From the NCBI GenBank assembly GCA_022702545.1, contig JAHRBC010000004.1:496001-560000 (forward strand): DNA of 64,000 nucleotides. Reading direction: 5' to 3'. Shown piece after piece: positions 23,511 through 33,681 of this stretch. Position 1 is the stretch's first letter, and each line of letters opens with the position of its first letter. Source of the stretch: Phycomyces nitens. Its lineage: Eukaryota > Mucoromycota > Mucoromycetes > Mucorales > Phycomycetaceae. The notes under the pieces are model-generated. The model made no database searches, had not been told where the DNA came from, and saw only the letters and a list, made by a program, of their open reading frames with translations. The position numbers and the translations under genes were made by a program.

Positions 23511-25685
23511 CTTGACGTATAGGAGCAGGCCATTGGAACATGTTCACCTCGATCGAGTAGCCCAGCAGACCATGGAGTGATTCACCGGCCAAAAAACTGA
23601 CCGGTCGCCCACCCTATCCCACTGGCAACGGAAACCAGCACAACCGAATCACATCCATGTTCTTGAGTCCACCGGAATTCCAGCCAGTTGGTGTGATAAA
23701 GAGAGGCGGATATCGGGACCAACAGAGCGCATCATGACCAGCCTTGACCGCCGTGAATGGGAGCTCACAAACTCTTGACGTTTTAGAGCAGGCCATCGGA
23801 ACATGTTCACCTCGACCGAGTAGCCCAGCAGACCATGGAGTGATTCACCGGCCAAAAAACGACTGGTCGCCCACCCTATCCCACTGGCAACGGAACCAGC
23901 ACAACCGAATCACATCCATGTTCTTGAGTCCACCAGGATTCCAGACAGTTGGTATGATAAAGAGAGGCGACCATCGGGACCAACAGAACGCATCATGACC
24001 AGCCTTGACCGCCGTGAATGGGAGCTCACAAACTCTTGACGTTTTAGAGCAGGCCATTGGAATATGTTCACCTCGACCGAGTAGCCCAGCAGACCATGGA
24101 GTGATTCACCGGCCAAAAAACGACCGGTCGCCCACCCTATCCCACTGGCAACGGAAACCAGCACAACCGAATCACATCCATGTTCTTGAGTCCACCGGAA
24201 TTCCAGACAGTTGGTGTGATAAAGAGAGGCGGATATCGGGACCAACAGAGCGCATCATGACCAGCCTTGATCGCCGTGAATGGGAGCTCAGAAACTCTTG
24301 ACGTTTTAGAGCAGGCCATCGGAATATGTTCACCTCGACCGAATAGCCCAGCAGACCATGGAGTGATTCACCGGTCAAAAAACTGACCGGTCGCCCACCC
24401 TATCCCACTGGCAACGGAAACCAGCACAACCGAATCACATCCATGTTCTTGAGTCCACCGGAATTCCAGACAGTTGGTATGATAAAGAGAGGCGGATATC
24501 GGGACCAACAGAGCGCATCATGACCAGCCTTGACCGCCGTGAATGGGAGCTCACAAACTCTTGACGTTTTAGAGCAGGCCATCGGAACATGTTCACCTCG
24601 ACCGAGTAGCCCAGCAGACTATGGAGTGATTCACCGGCCAAAAAACTGACCGGTCGCCCACCCTATCCCACTGGCAACGGAAACCAGCACAACCGAATCA
24701 CATCCATGTTCTTGAGTCCACCAGGACTCCAGACAGTTGGTATGATAAAGAGAGGCGACCATCGGGACCAACAGAACGCATCATGACCAGCCTTGACCGC
24801 CGTGAATGGGAGCTCAGAAACTCTTGACGTTTTAGAGCAGGCCATTGGAATATGTTCACCTCGATCGAGTAGCCCAGCAGACCATGGAGTGATTCACAGG
24901 TCAAAAAACTGACCGGTCGCCCACCCTATCCCACTGGCAACGGAAACCAGCACAACCGAATCACATCCATGTTCTTGAGTCCACCGGAATTCCAGCCAGT
25001 TGGTGTGATAAAGAGAGGCGGATATCGGGACCAACAGAGCGCATCATGACCAGCCTTGACCGCCGTGAATGGGAGCTCACAAACTCTTGACGTTTTAGAG
25101 CAGGCCATCGGAACATGTTCACCTCGACCGAGTAGCCCAGCAGACCATGGAGTGATTCACCGGCCAAAAACGACCGGTCGCCCACCCTATCCCACTGGCA
25201 ACGGAAACCAGCACAACCGAATCACATCCATGTTCTTGAGTCCACCGGAATTCCAGACAGTTGGTGTGATAAAGAGAGGCGGATATCGGGACCAACAGAG
25301 CGCATCATGACCAGCCTTGACCGCCGTGAATGGGAGCTCACAAACTCTTGACGTTTTAGAGCAGGCCATCGGAACATGTTCACCTCGACCGAGTAGCCCA
25401 GCAGACTATGGAGTGATTCACCGGTCAAAAAACGACCGGTCGCCCACCCTATCCCACTGGCAACGGAAACCAGCACAACCGAATCACATCCATGTTCTTG
25501 AGTCCACCAGGATTCCAGACAGTTGGTATGATAAAGAGAGGCGACCATCGGGACCAACAGAACGCATCATGACCAGCCTTGACCGCCGTGAATGGGAGCT
25601 CAGAAACTCTTGACGTTTTAGAGCAGGCCATTGGAATATGATCACCTAGACCGAGTAGCCCGGCAGACCATGGAGTGATTCATTG
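23511..25685. repeat. 262-bp tandem satellite array, 8.3 copies
   Basis: Eight full units and one partial begin at CTTGACG at 23511, 23774, 24035, 24297, 24560, 24823, 25086, 25347 and 25609, so unit length is 261-263 bp. Length changes come from single-base gain or loss in A-runs around the GACCGGTC palindrome. The array is clearly more GC-rich than its flanks. Two unit classes are visible: A (CCGGAATTCCAG, GGCGGATATCGGG, CAGAGCGC) and B (CCAGGATTCCAG or a one-base variant, GGCGACCATCGGG, CAGAACGC). The order is A B A A B A A B, a period-3 pattern. ORFs of 60-111 codons occur on both strands but drift in frame with unit length, and none starts with a coding leader. The ninth copy decays after 25680. 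Confidence 0.97.
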
Positions 25686-26990
25686 TCCGGAATGGAAGGT
25701 TCACCTCGGTTTTCTATTGGCCATTTGGGGATAGGCATATTGGAACCAACAAACATATGTCAGTTGTAATTGACCGCCGATAGTATGAACTGTTGACAAT
25801 GGCAACTTGCAGTTGTAATCAAGGGTTATCTTACCAGACAAAATACACTCTTGGTTGGCTTGTATCAAGAGATCATGAAAGGTAGTATCCATGGATAAAA
25901 CAACATACTGGGAATTGCCGTGAATATTCCAGTGTTTATGAGGAGTGGATCAATTGAAAGACTGTCAAAACTATCTTCTGGACTACTATTGACATTTGGT
26001 ACATGCGGATATCTTGCTTATCCTTAATATGAGATCCTTTGGTCCAGATATTTTCCGGCATGGAAGATGCTTGACTATCAATTTGGACTTTTGGACTAAA
26101 GGCAATCTCTGCTTGTAGAGTATGCTTGATTTATTTTATTATTTGAGTTTGTTCATCTGTACTATTGGCTTCTGGATTTCCGACTTCCTTAGTCTATAAG
26201 GAATGAGTCTTGCTGCTGGCTTGTATAATTGTTACTCAATATGTGGGTTACTGAAGACAATATCACAAAGAGTAGCGGTCTTGTTGTTAGCCACATGAGA
26301 ACAGCTGCCAGGGATTGAGACAACCATGTCAGGCTTGGGAATGAGCCAGGAGGGTGAAATGAGGATCATTTCCTTGTTTGACTGGGATGGTCATTAGACA
26401 ACGCGCATTTGCTAGCGCTTTTTGACATGTCATTTGAATAGTCACCAGTAGCATGAGTAGACGGTTTTTGGCTTGAATTTTTTTTGACACCATCATGTGT
26501 TCACTACATCTGAATGACACGTTAGTTTGATGGTTCAAAAACATCGTAAAACGCATCCATCCATCATTAAAAGTCCGTCCATCGTAAAGGCGGAGCCATA
26601 GTTGACTAAACTAGGAGTAGATGAAGTGAAAATTTGCTTACCTTGACATGCCCTTGAGAAAGTGAAATGGTAACGGAAAGAAAAGTAAGGAAACAGAAAC
26701 AACAATACGTGCCCAAAGCCCCTGTCTTTATAGACAAATATTTTGCAGGTGTGAGGTCACCACGAATTTTGGTGATGACGTGATCCAGTGTGGGAATGTA
26801 TTTTGGAATGGCCAAAATAAGTATATTACTCTAAAAATCAAAGCTTTTAAATAATAGAAGTAAAGAAGTAGAGCATTAGACATCATGTTAAAGGTTGGTT
26901 TTTATCGGTTTAGTGATTACTTTAAATACAGAGTACATCTTTGAACGGCGATTAGTTTATTTTTATCTTTTAGGTAATATAGGCTGGCCC
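25686..26990. other. Unassigned spacer after the satellite
   Basis: No clear gene. Two minus-strand ORFs (26329-26556 and 26606-26815) could be joined by a short intron-like segment, but no domain is recognisable. Treat as non-coding or a decayed gene. Confidence 0.4.
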
Positions 26991-27019
26991 GTGCATCTGT
27001 TCAAGAGGGATTATTTTTT

Positions 27020-27400
27020 GTACAAGTAGGTACAATTAACCAGTTTCGGGGTGAAGCTGCTGTCTTTCTTAACATCTCCGCCATCCCTAATCCCCGTCAG
27101 CTTCAACCCCGCATCCACCTTGGTGGTGACTTTAACGCTCTCATCCTAGCTCGCTCCAAAGCTATGCTACCTCACTGTCGGTACTGTGGTATACCCACCA
27201 CAGTTGAGTGAAATACAGACTCCACAACCGATCTCCGGCTACTACTTGCTAACGACCCTGGCAAGTTAACATCTCAGGAACAGTTACACACCAGGCACGC
27301 GTACACTTCACACTGCTACAGTGATAACCAACCATTACACAACAGGGACTTTAATTACAAGGGAATTAGAATAATAATGTTAAATAAAATCAAAAAAAAG
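27020..27400 (+). mobile_element. LINE-type retrotransposon 3' remnant
   Basis: One frame encodes IHLGGDFNALILARSKA, where GGDFN matches the catalytic motif of LINE apurinic-type endonucleases. It then runs into LPHCRYCGIPTTVE, which resembles the C-terminal zinc knuckle of LINE ORF2. No reverse transcriptase lies between, so the copy appears internally deleted. From about 27183 on, the sequence is similar to 36995-37207, so it is a dispersed repeat. Motif-level evidence only. Confidence 0.5.
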
Positions 27401-27408
27401 TAATAAAA

Positions 27409-28538
27409 ATGTATACTCATTTCTCAATAAAAATCTTCGTTCCTGAGAAATTCATCAAACAAACAAACATGTCTACCCAAGAATCTACAAAACACTCACG
27501 AGGACCTTATATCCCGAGAGAAAAAAGAAAATATTGGGGAGTTTTCTATCTCTCAAAGGCCAATCTTACCCTCAACAAGATTGCAGAGCTCGTCGATATA
27601 AGTCTGCCTAGTGTGCAAACATTTAAACGACATGTCAAGTAATGTGGGAATCCTTTACCTCATAAATCAACTGGCACACCCAGAAAGATAGACAAGAGAG
27701 CTGAAAGGCATCCGGAAAGAATTATACGGGACGATCCATTTGCCTCATATAATCAGATGAGAAAGGCATTAGCTGACATGTCAATTGATATCTACCGAAA
27801 CACAGTGAATGAGTATGTCCAGTGCCTGGACTTCAAATCATGCGTTGCTGCACACAAGCCTCGGTTGACTCCACTTCACAAGGAGTTAAGAGTTCATTGG
27901 GCCAAGGACAAGGTAAATTGGTCCATTACCAGTGGAGCAACGTGATATGGTCAGACGAGTCCCGTTTTTGCTTGGAAGGAAATGACGGAGCCAAACGAGT
28001 CCTTTGAAAGGTTGGAGAAAGGTACGAAGCAAAACATACCATCTCTACAGTAAAGTGGGGTGGAGGAGGAGTTATGGTGTGGAGGTACTTTTGGGCTGGA
28101 GGATTTGGCCCTTTAAAGGTGATCAAAACCAAAAGTGTAAACCAGGATGAATATGTCAATATCCTGACAAACTTTTTTTATCCTTGGTATACCGCTCTTA
28201 CCGAGAGTGAACGGAAGAATTTCCTTCTTCAGGAAGATGGTGTAAGTTGCCACACAGGTGGATATGCTCAATGGTGGAAGGGTATCTATCGGATCAGAGG
28301 CTTTGACTACTGGCCAGCCCAAAGTCCTGACCTTAACCCCATTGAGCATATATGGAGTGCTCTTGAAAAGCTAGTTGGCAAGATAAGACCCTCCATCAAC
28401 TCTCTGGACGAATTGGAAGTCGCCTTGCAAGAAGAATGGGCGAGACTAGACGTGGAGTTTGCAGGACGCTTGGTCGGGAGTATGAAGAGCCGATGCCAAG
28501 TAGTAATCAATGCCCATGGGGGCAACACAAAATACTAG
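27409..28538 (+). pseudogene. Tc1/mariner-like transposase, inactivated
   Basis: The N-terminus has a helix-turn-helix (KANLTLNKIAELVDISLPSV), starting at the TTG/ATG cluster 27409-27470. The DDE catalytic core is recognisable: first Asp in VIWSDESRF (codon 27954), second Asp in LLQEDGVSCH (28236), and Glu in SPDLNPIEHIW (28344), with 35 residues between the second and third, as in Tc1/mariner relatives. It is broken by a TAA stop at about 27640, a one-base frameshift near 27930 and a TGA stop at about 28003, where the family usually has Trp. The last segment (28074-28538) is still open. Clear terminal inverted repeats were not found by eye. It lies directly after the LINE remnant, so the two may be nested. 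Confidence 0.85.
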
Positions 28539-28776
28539 AATTTTTATTTTATGTTCTATATTTTTTTTAAATAAACATCTTCAAGCTTCTTTTTCTAAAA
28601 TATGGACTCTGTAGCTATATTATTTGTAGAACAATTGATTTTTGATTAAAGACTATGGATATTTGCTAAATTAAATTTATTTAAATTTATTTAACATTAC
28701 TGTTTGCGACTGTAATTAGGCCTTTGCAGTAGAGCCATATATGACTTCCTGCCTGTGGTGGGAGGTAATCAGGAAA

Positions 28777-28826
28777 TTCTCTGAGAGTTCTCGGAGAGTC
28801 CTCAAAGAGTCCTCAAAGAGCGGGCG
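28777..28826. repeat. Short GAGTCCTC/AAAGAG tandem repeats
   Basis: Imperfect repeats of about 12 bp (GAGAGTCCTCAA, AGAGTCCTCAAAGAG), with partly inverted relatives (CTCTGAGAG), between the Tc1-like pseudogene and the next ORF. Possibly an element end. Confidence 0.4.
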
Positions 28827-28895
28827 TAGCTCGTATTTAGTTAAGTTTGGTACACCCCTTTTCCCTCATATCTTTCCAACTCGCGCACCGTGGGT

Positions 28896-29306
28896 ATGAA
28901 TTTTAATATCACAGATGAACAAATCATCCCATTCCTCGAGCACACAAAGGCCCTCGACATCAACAACCGTCCACGAGATCGTGCAGTCCATTATGATTTA
29001 CCAGAAGAAATCCTACAAGATATGGAAGGAGCTTCCCAAACTTCCCTTTGGAACAATATCAACAAGTTCCAAAAGGAATCTCTCAAGTATGAAAGAGACA
29101 CCTGGACAAAACTAGGTACCCTGAACCGCGTCTTTTACAACGATGTCAAAAGGTTTCACATGGATGTCTTTACCATCGTACAGAACAAGCAAAAGGACAC
29201 AAATAAGCCACGGATTGCAGCCCTAGCCAGCACTGAAATCTTTGAAGAGCTCAAGTTCATTATCCTCCAGAAGTTCAGCACGGATGATTATCAAAAACAT
29301 TCTTGA
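28896..29306 (+). CDS. Orphan ORF, 136 aa, possibly an element fragment
   Basis: ATG at 28896 gives an uninterrupted, hydrophilic, mostly helical ORF (LPEEILQDMEGASQ, WNNINKFQKESLKYERD, FHMDVFTIVQNKQKD). I do not recognise a family. A CT-rich stretch with a CCCTTTTCCCTC run precedes the start, as in host genes. Its 3' end overlaps the C-terminal part of the minus-strand MULE pseudogene, so it may be a host gene or another element's ORF cut by the MULE insertion near 29290. Reality of the protein is uncertain. Confidence 0.4.
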   Translation: MNFNITDEQIIPFLEHTKALDINNRPRDRAVHYDLPEEILQDMEGASQTSLWNNINKFQKESLKYERDTWTKLGTLNRVFYNDVKRFHMDVFTIVQNKQKDTNKPRIAALASTEIFEELKFIILQKFSTDDYQKHS

Positions 29307-30787
29307 TGCAGAGTGGATCAACCCACGGAGACGAAGTTCATTGAAGATTCTGGCATCTGTAATAGTTGCCTCATCAACTTCACGGTCCTGAAAATCACCT
29401 TCAAACTGTAAAAGGTATGAGCAAATTTGCTCGAATGAAGAATCCAAAGATTAGAGAGCCGAGATACTTCCTTTGAGAGAATTATGGCCACTTTCAACGC
29501 GCTTGGTAGTCACGCAATCAAAATGCTTGAGGTTATTGGTAAGGTAGCCAGCCCACTTTTCCTGACAACTCATCCATTCTTCTTCAAAGTACCTCTCGGA
29601 AATACGCTTCTCGTTGCCTTTTTGGTCGGACGATTCCTGGAAGTTGTCCTTGGCTTGAAGATCTTCTCGAGAAGCAATAGTTCTGAGCAGCATAAGCTTC
29701 TCAGAGAAGGTTTGAGCATCAGCATTGAAGATCATGTTATTTATCAATCGCGTGCATATCTCTCGCTCTTTGCATGGCTTCATAGTTTTTTTTGCCATCT
29801 TGGCAATATTGCAATCATGTGCCAGCCACAGAGAAGCTTCTTGTTTATGGGGAACACCATATCCAGCGCATTCATCAAAGCTTTGCACTTGTCAGTTACA
29901 AAGAGTGGAAGTTGTTCGATTCCTCCGAGAAAAATTGCTTTCAAAGATTCCATAAACCAGACGTAGCTGGATTCTGTCTCATCAACTACCCATGCAAATC
30001 CCACAGGAAAACTTTTCAATCGTTCTCCACCAAGGTTACTAACACCTTCAACGCAAACCAAAGGCATTTTTGCACAGTTGGTCTTGTATGTCGCATCCAC
30101 AATAAATACTTTTGGAAAACGGCAGGCTCTTTTGATCATTGTCTCATTGGTAAAGAAGATGTGCGTGAGACTGTTTCTCTCATTGATCTTGCAGAGAACT
30201 GAGAAACATTTTGCCTCCATATTTCTAATGAGTATAGTCGCAGAATTTCTAGCATCTTCATCACCACGGGTAGCACTGTACTTCAGATTGTTGATGTCGC
30301 TGATCCTCAGCTTTCTCATACCAGTAATTTTATCACTAATAGCCTTTTGAACATCACAGGCCTTTGCATGATTCTCTAGCATTGTCTTGGAAATACTAGC
30401 ATCCTCGGAAGTCAAAAGAGACATTCTTCCTTGATGTGAAGAGGCCAAGTTCTTGGGGGTGATGGGGTGGTTGTGACAATGCTCATTTTCACTACGGGGA
30501 GGCAATTGCAAATATCTCTCATTCTTTTGAAAGGAGAACCTCAACAAGAACGGGCATCCAGTGAGAGAAGAATTGGGTGCTCTCTTTCTTTTCTCATCAC
30601 TGATATTGCGCTTGTCACGATAAGCACCAGCTTTTCCACATGCGAGATGAAGAATGAGAAACTTTCCCTCCTTAATCTTGATTGTAAAGTTATTGGAAAT
30701 GGCATAGTCATTCACGGCTTGAAGAACGCTTTGCTTATCAGGGTAGCCAATCTCGGGGAATGTGAATGGTGTTTCAACGGGATACAT
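29223..30787 (-). pseudogene. FAR1-type Mutator-like (MULE) transposase, decayed
   Basis: Read on the minus strand from ATG 30787. The N-terminal zinc-binding domain of FAR1/WRKY-GCM1 type has Cys in LHLACGKAG, Cys in LTGCPFLLRF and the HCHNHP pair. The MULE catalytic domain follows with Asp in VFIVDATYKTN, the second Asp in PLFVTDKCKALMNAL and CGWHM. The part with TTKRVESGHNSLKG (the conserved RVE block) is in another frame: a one-base shift near 29800 breaks the ORF, and an in-frame TAA lies at about 29449-29451 before the last segment. The element is therefore not autonomous now. I did not find terminal inverted repeats or a target-site duplication by eye. Confidence 0.85.
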
Positions 30788-30847
30788 CTCAGACGAAACA
30801 GTGTTGGCATTAATTTTAAATAAAAGAGTACTATAACCATATAACAA

Positions 30848-31605
30848 TATTTATTAAGTTATACATGTCATGTAGGAATGCTAATGTGTTTAGTTTTGCA
30901 AACATTATTTTATATTCTTACAGTTAAATGTCAAAGTGTATTTAAAGGGAGTTTGTTTATATTTTTCCGAGAAATGGGAATACATTATCGATGGGACAGT
31001 GTGTGCCTATAACAAAATGATAAATATCGTCTCAAAGACGTACAAGCCGAACATCATAAAAAGGTGGCCACAATAAATTGTCCGGCCCGCGCCACTTTGT
31101 CTTTTAACCAAAATGGATTCGTGTCCCCTAAAATCGCTGATTTAATATATCCATGCACATTATTTATTATATTCAGTTTCCGGATCTTTAGCCGTAACTA
31201 TGGAATTTATTATTTTTTACCAATACAGCTAATGTAACAATAAATGCTTGCTTTCGTGCACAAAAACACAAAGTAACTGAAAATTGTTTTGCCTTTATAA
31301 AGACATATACACATATTACTTTGGCTTAATTGATATTTAGTTTACTTGGTCCGTTTCTAATAATGAAAAGACACAGCCCAGTGCTTTTCTTGCAATAAAA
31401 TTGAATAAATATCATCTTTTTTTTATCAAATACTGTTGTCCTTTCTTTGCTAATGTCATTAGGTCTGCAGGTTTCTTTTTCTCTTATTCAGCGCACTTGA
31501 TAAGACTCAATAAGATCAGACACCATGACCTGGTCATTTTTTATATTTTGGATTATTATTATAATATATACTTTGGTTGAGTGCTTTATTAAATTATTGG
31601 TGTTG
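30848..31605. other. AT-rich spacer
   Basis: About 760 bp with no coding signal; possibly the right flank of the MULE. Confidence 0.4.
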
Positions 31606-33144
31606 TTATTCAACAGGATAACCAAATATGGTGGCAAATATGACCAGGACAAGTCCAAGAAAGGCTGAAATAACAAGTAAGAGAAATGTGAAAAGATTCA
31701 GACCCCTGTGGGAGCGAAAGTTAATGAAACTGGCTGGATTATAATAATTAATGTACACAATTGTCTCAAAGAAAGAGTATACAATCCAAAGCAAGACAAA
31801 CCACCTCGATGACTCCATATTGTCATATTTGGCCCAATATCCCAGAAGTAGAGGAACGGCCACAGTGGCTATTAGGACAATTAATTCCCAGATTCCGCCT
31901 GGCTGTATAGATATATCTACACGCTTTACGTCTTCGTCTTGAAACAGCTTCTCGAGGACTTGAGGGGTTATCCCGCACTTTTGAGTGACATCGTAAGCAA
32001 AGTCAACCCTTCTAAAAGACATTGAGTTTGGATCCTGAAAGCAGAAATTCCAGTACTTCATTATTGAACTTCTGTAAGTAAATTTTGGGGTCAATTGACT
32101 GTCTGGATAAGCCTCTTCGTTGTTGCAATGGATACTGAATGCTGCAACCTGTGAATGTAATGCCAACATTGACAAGGTCTGAAGGATGGACATCATCAAA
32201 AATACCAGCATGATAATCTTTGACCATCTCTCTCCTCGTCCTCGAATACATTCATATACGATATACAAAATCTGAATAGCAGAAACAAATACTTCGGTAA
32301 GAGATGTATTGTCAATGTTTGATGCTCCCTGGAGTTGATCAAGCATGTCGATTGGCAAATACCGAACCAATGATGGACACACAGGCACTTGGTATTTGCA
32401 CATGGATCCAGACCCAGTAACTGTCATGTCTTTAGATGTGTATTTGCATCTTGGCTCAGAGCGTACATTGCTAAAGTCATTGTACCCAATGAAAAGGTTG
32501 TCGTTTAAAAGGCAATGCTTTACTTTCTTTGCCTTGTCAGGGCCCAGGTGAAGCAAAAGCGCGGCAAGATAGGGAGCATTATCATTCTCTTTAATGTCGA
32601 ATCCTTCCAATGCCTCTTTATATTCTGTTATCCATTTTATCGTTTGGGTACCATACAGCTGGCTTGTGTTTGTGTTTGAACTTGTGCCTGTGTCTGTGCC
32701 TGTGCCTGTGTAATTTTCATCTGACGAAATTTCGCGGAGAAGTATTTTGTTTGGATCGGATGTATCTGCTGCCACATCAGAACTAGTAGACGCTTCTTCA
32801 TGGGGTGGGTCGGATTTGTTTTTCGTATGTTTTTTATACCATTTGTTGAATACATCGATTCCAAGTAGCTCATCTGCATTGAAGGATTTTACCATTGAGC
32901 CCACGGCATCGTATATACCACTTGTAGGAAACCCTAGTGCGTTCATTCTTTTGAAAGAGGTAGATAGTGTTATTGTACTCGGGTCAGGGCGTACTGTTTT
33001 GGCATGCGCCAGGTAGCCAAGAATCACTGTCTTGAGAATTGAATAAGCCGCAACCTCTTCGTCTGATACAGAATCTGCCGTTGATATTGGTGCAGCAGAA
33101 CACTCGATTAGCATCACGAACAACAGCAATTCAGCAATACGCAT
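31606..33144 (-). CDS. Orphan multipass membrane protein with signal peptide
   Basis: Intronless. Start taken at ATG 33144, which puts a clean signal peptide first (MRIAELLLFVMLIECSAAP); ATG 33201 would add 19 residues and give 531 aa. An extracellular or lumenal region of about 270 residues follows, with a Thr/Gly/Asn-rich low-complexity patch (TGTGTDTGTSSNTNTS) and several Cys (CKYTSKD, MCKYQVPVCPS). There are then about five hydrophobic segments: around VFVSAIQILYIVYE, IIMLVFLMMSILQTLSML, IWELIVLIATVAVPLLLGYW, WFVLLWIVYSFFETIVYI and FTFLLLVISAFLGLVLVIF. I do not recognise the family; it may be lineage-specific. Expression and topology are inferred. Confidence 0.7.
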   Translation of the reverse strand: MRIAELLLFVMLIECSAAPISTADSVSDEEVAAYSILKTVILGYLAHAKTVRPDPSTITLSTSFKRMNALGFPTSGIYDAVGSMVKSFNADELLGIDVFNKWYKKHTKNKSDPPHEEASTSSDVAADTSDPNKILLREISSDENYTGTGTDTGTSSNTNTSQLYGTQTIKWITEYKEALEGFDIKENDNAPYLAALLLHLGPDKAKKVKHCLLNDNLFIGYNDFSNVRSEPRCKYTSKDMTVTGSGSMCKYQVPVCPSLVRYLPIDMLDQLQGASNIDNTSLTEVFVSAIQILYIVYECIRGRGERWSKIIMLVFLMMSILQTLSMLALHSQVAAFSIHCNNEEAYPDSQLTPKFTYRSSIMKYWNFCFQDPNSMSFRRVDFAYDVTQKCGITPQVLEKLFQDEDVKRVDISIQPGGIWELIVLIATVAVPLLLGYWAKYDNMESSRWFVLLWIVYSFFETIVYINYYNPASFINFRSHRGLNLFTFLLLVISAFLGLVLVIFATIFGYPVE

Positions 33145-33201
33145 AGCATTGTATCGAAAATTTGGCGATAACCTAGGCATATATCTAGAGCAGAGAGACA
33201 T

Positions 33202-33681
33202 GATTAGAAAGGGACATTATTTGGTTTGTAGAATACTATTTAAATGAATGTATCTCCAGGCAAACCCGGTGGATAATTTTCTACAAACTTGGAAATTTTG
33301 TACAAGTGCATGGTATTCTGTACCAAGTTACACACCCTAAGCCTGACGTGCTTTATCCCGGAATTCTACGCTTTTTATCATCTCTGTTGGAAACGTAGTA
33401 TTGAGATATCCATACACTTCTTGTTCCCTGGGTCAATAGCACTATATTGAGCTTAAAAGGGTGGAGAATAGACGCCATAAAAAAAAGTATATTAAGATAT
33501 GTTATTAATTGTATATTTATACATCAATATATCAATAAAAGCTAATTGGCCATTCCCCAGTCTATAATTATGAAAACAGATTTTTAAAAAAGATTACAAT
33601 CAAGAGGTCAAGCTCATCGGTTAATTGCTCAAAATATTTAAATAATCCCACTATTTACATTTAAACAAACCAGCAACATTG
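33202..33681. other. AT-rich spacer between two minus-strand genes
   Basis: Holds the presumed promoter of the membrane-protein gene. No other feature seen. Confidence 0.4.

Noticed and set aside
23614..25631. ORFs of 60-111 codons repeated through the satellite on both strands
   Set aside because: They repeat only because the 262-bp unit repeats; the unit is not a multiple of three, so frames drift, and no start context or domain is seen.
26329..26815. Two minus-strand ORFs that might be spliced into one small gene
   Set aside because: A GTAAGC...TTTAG segment could join them in one frame, but no start, domain or continuation was found; the evidence is too thin to call a gene.
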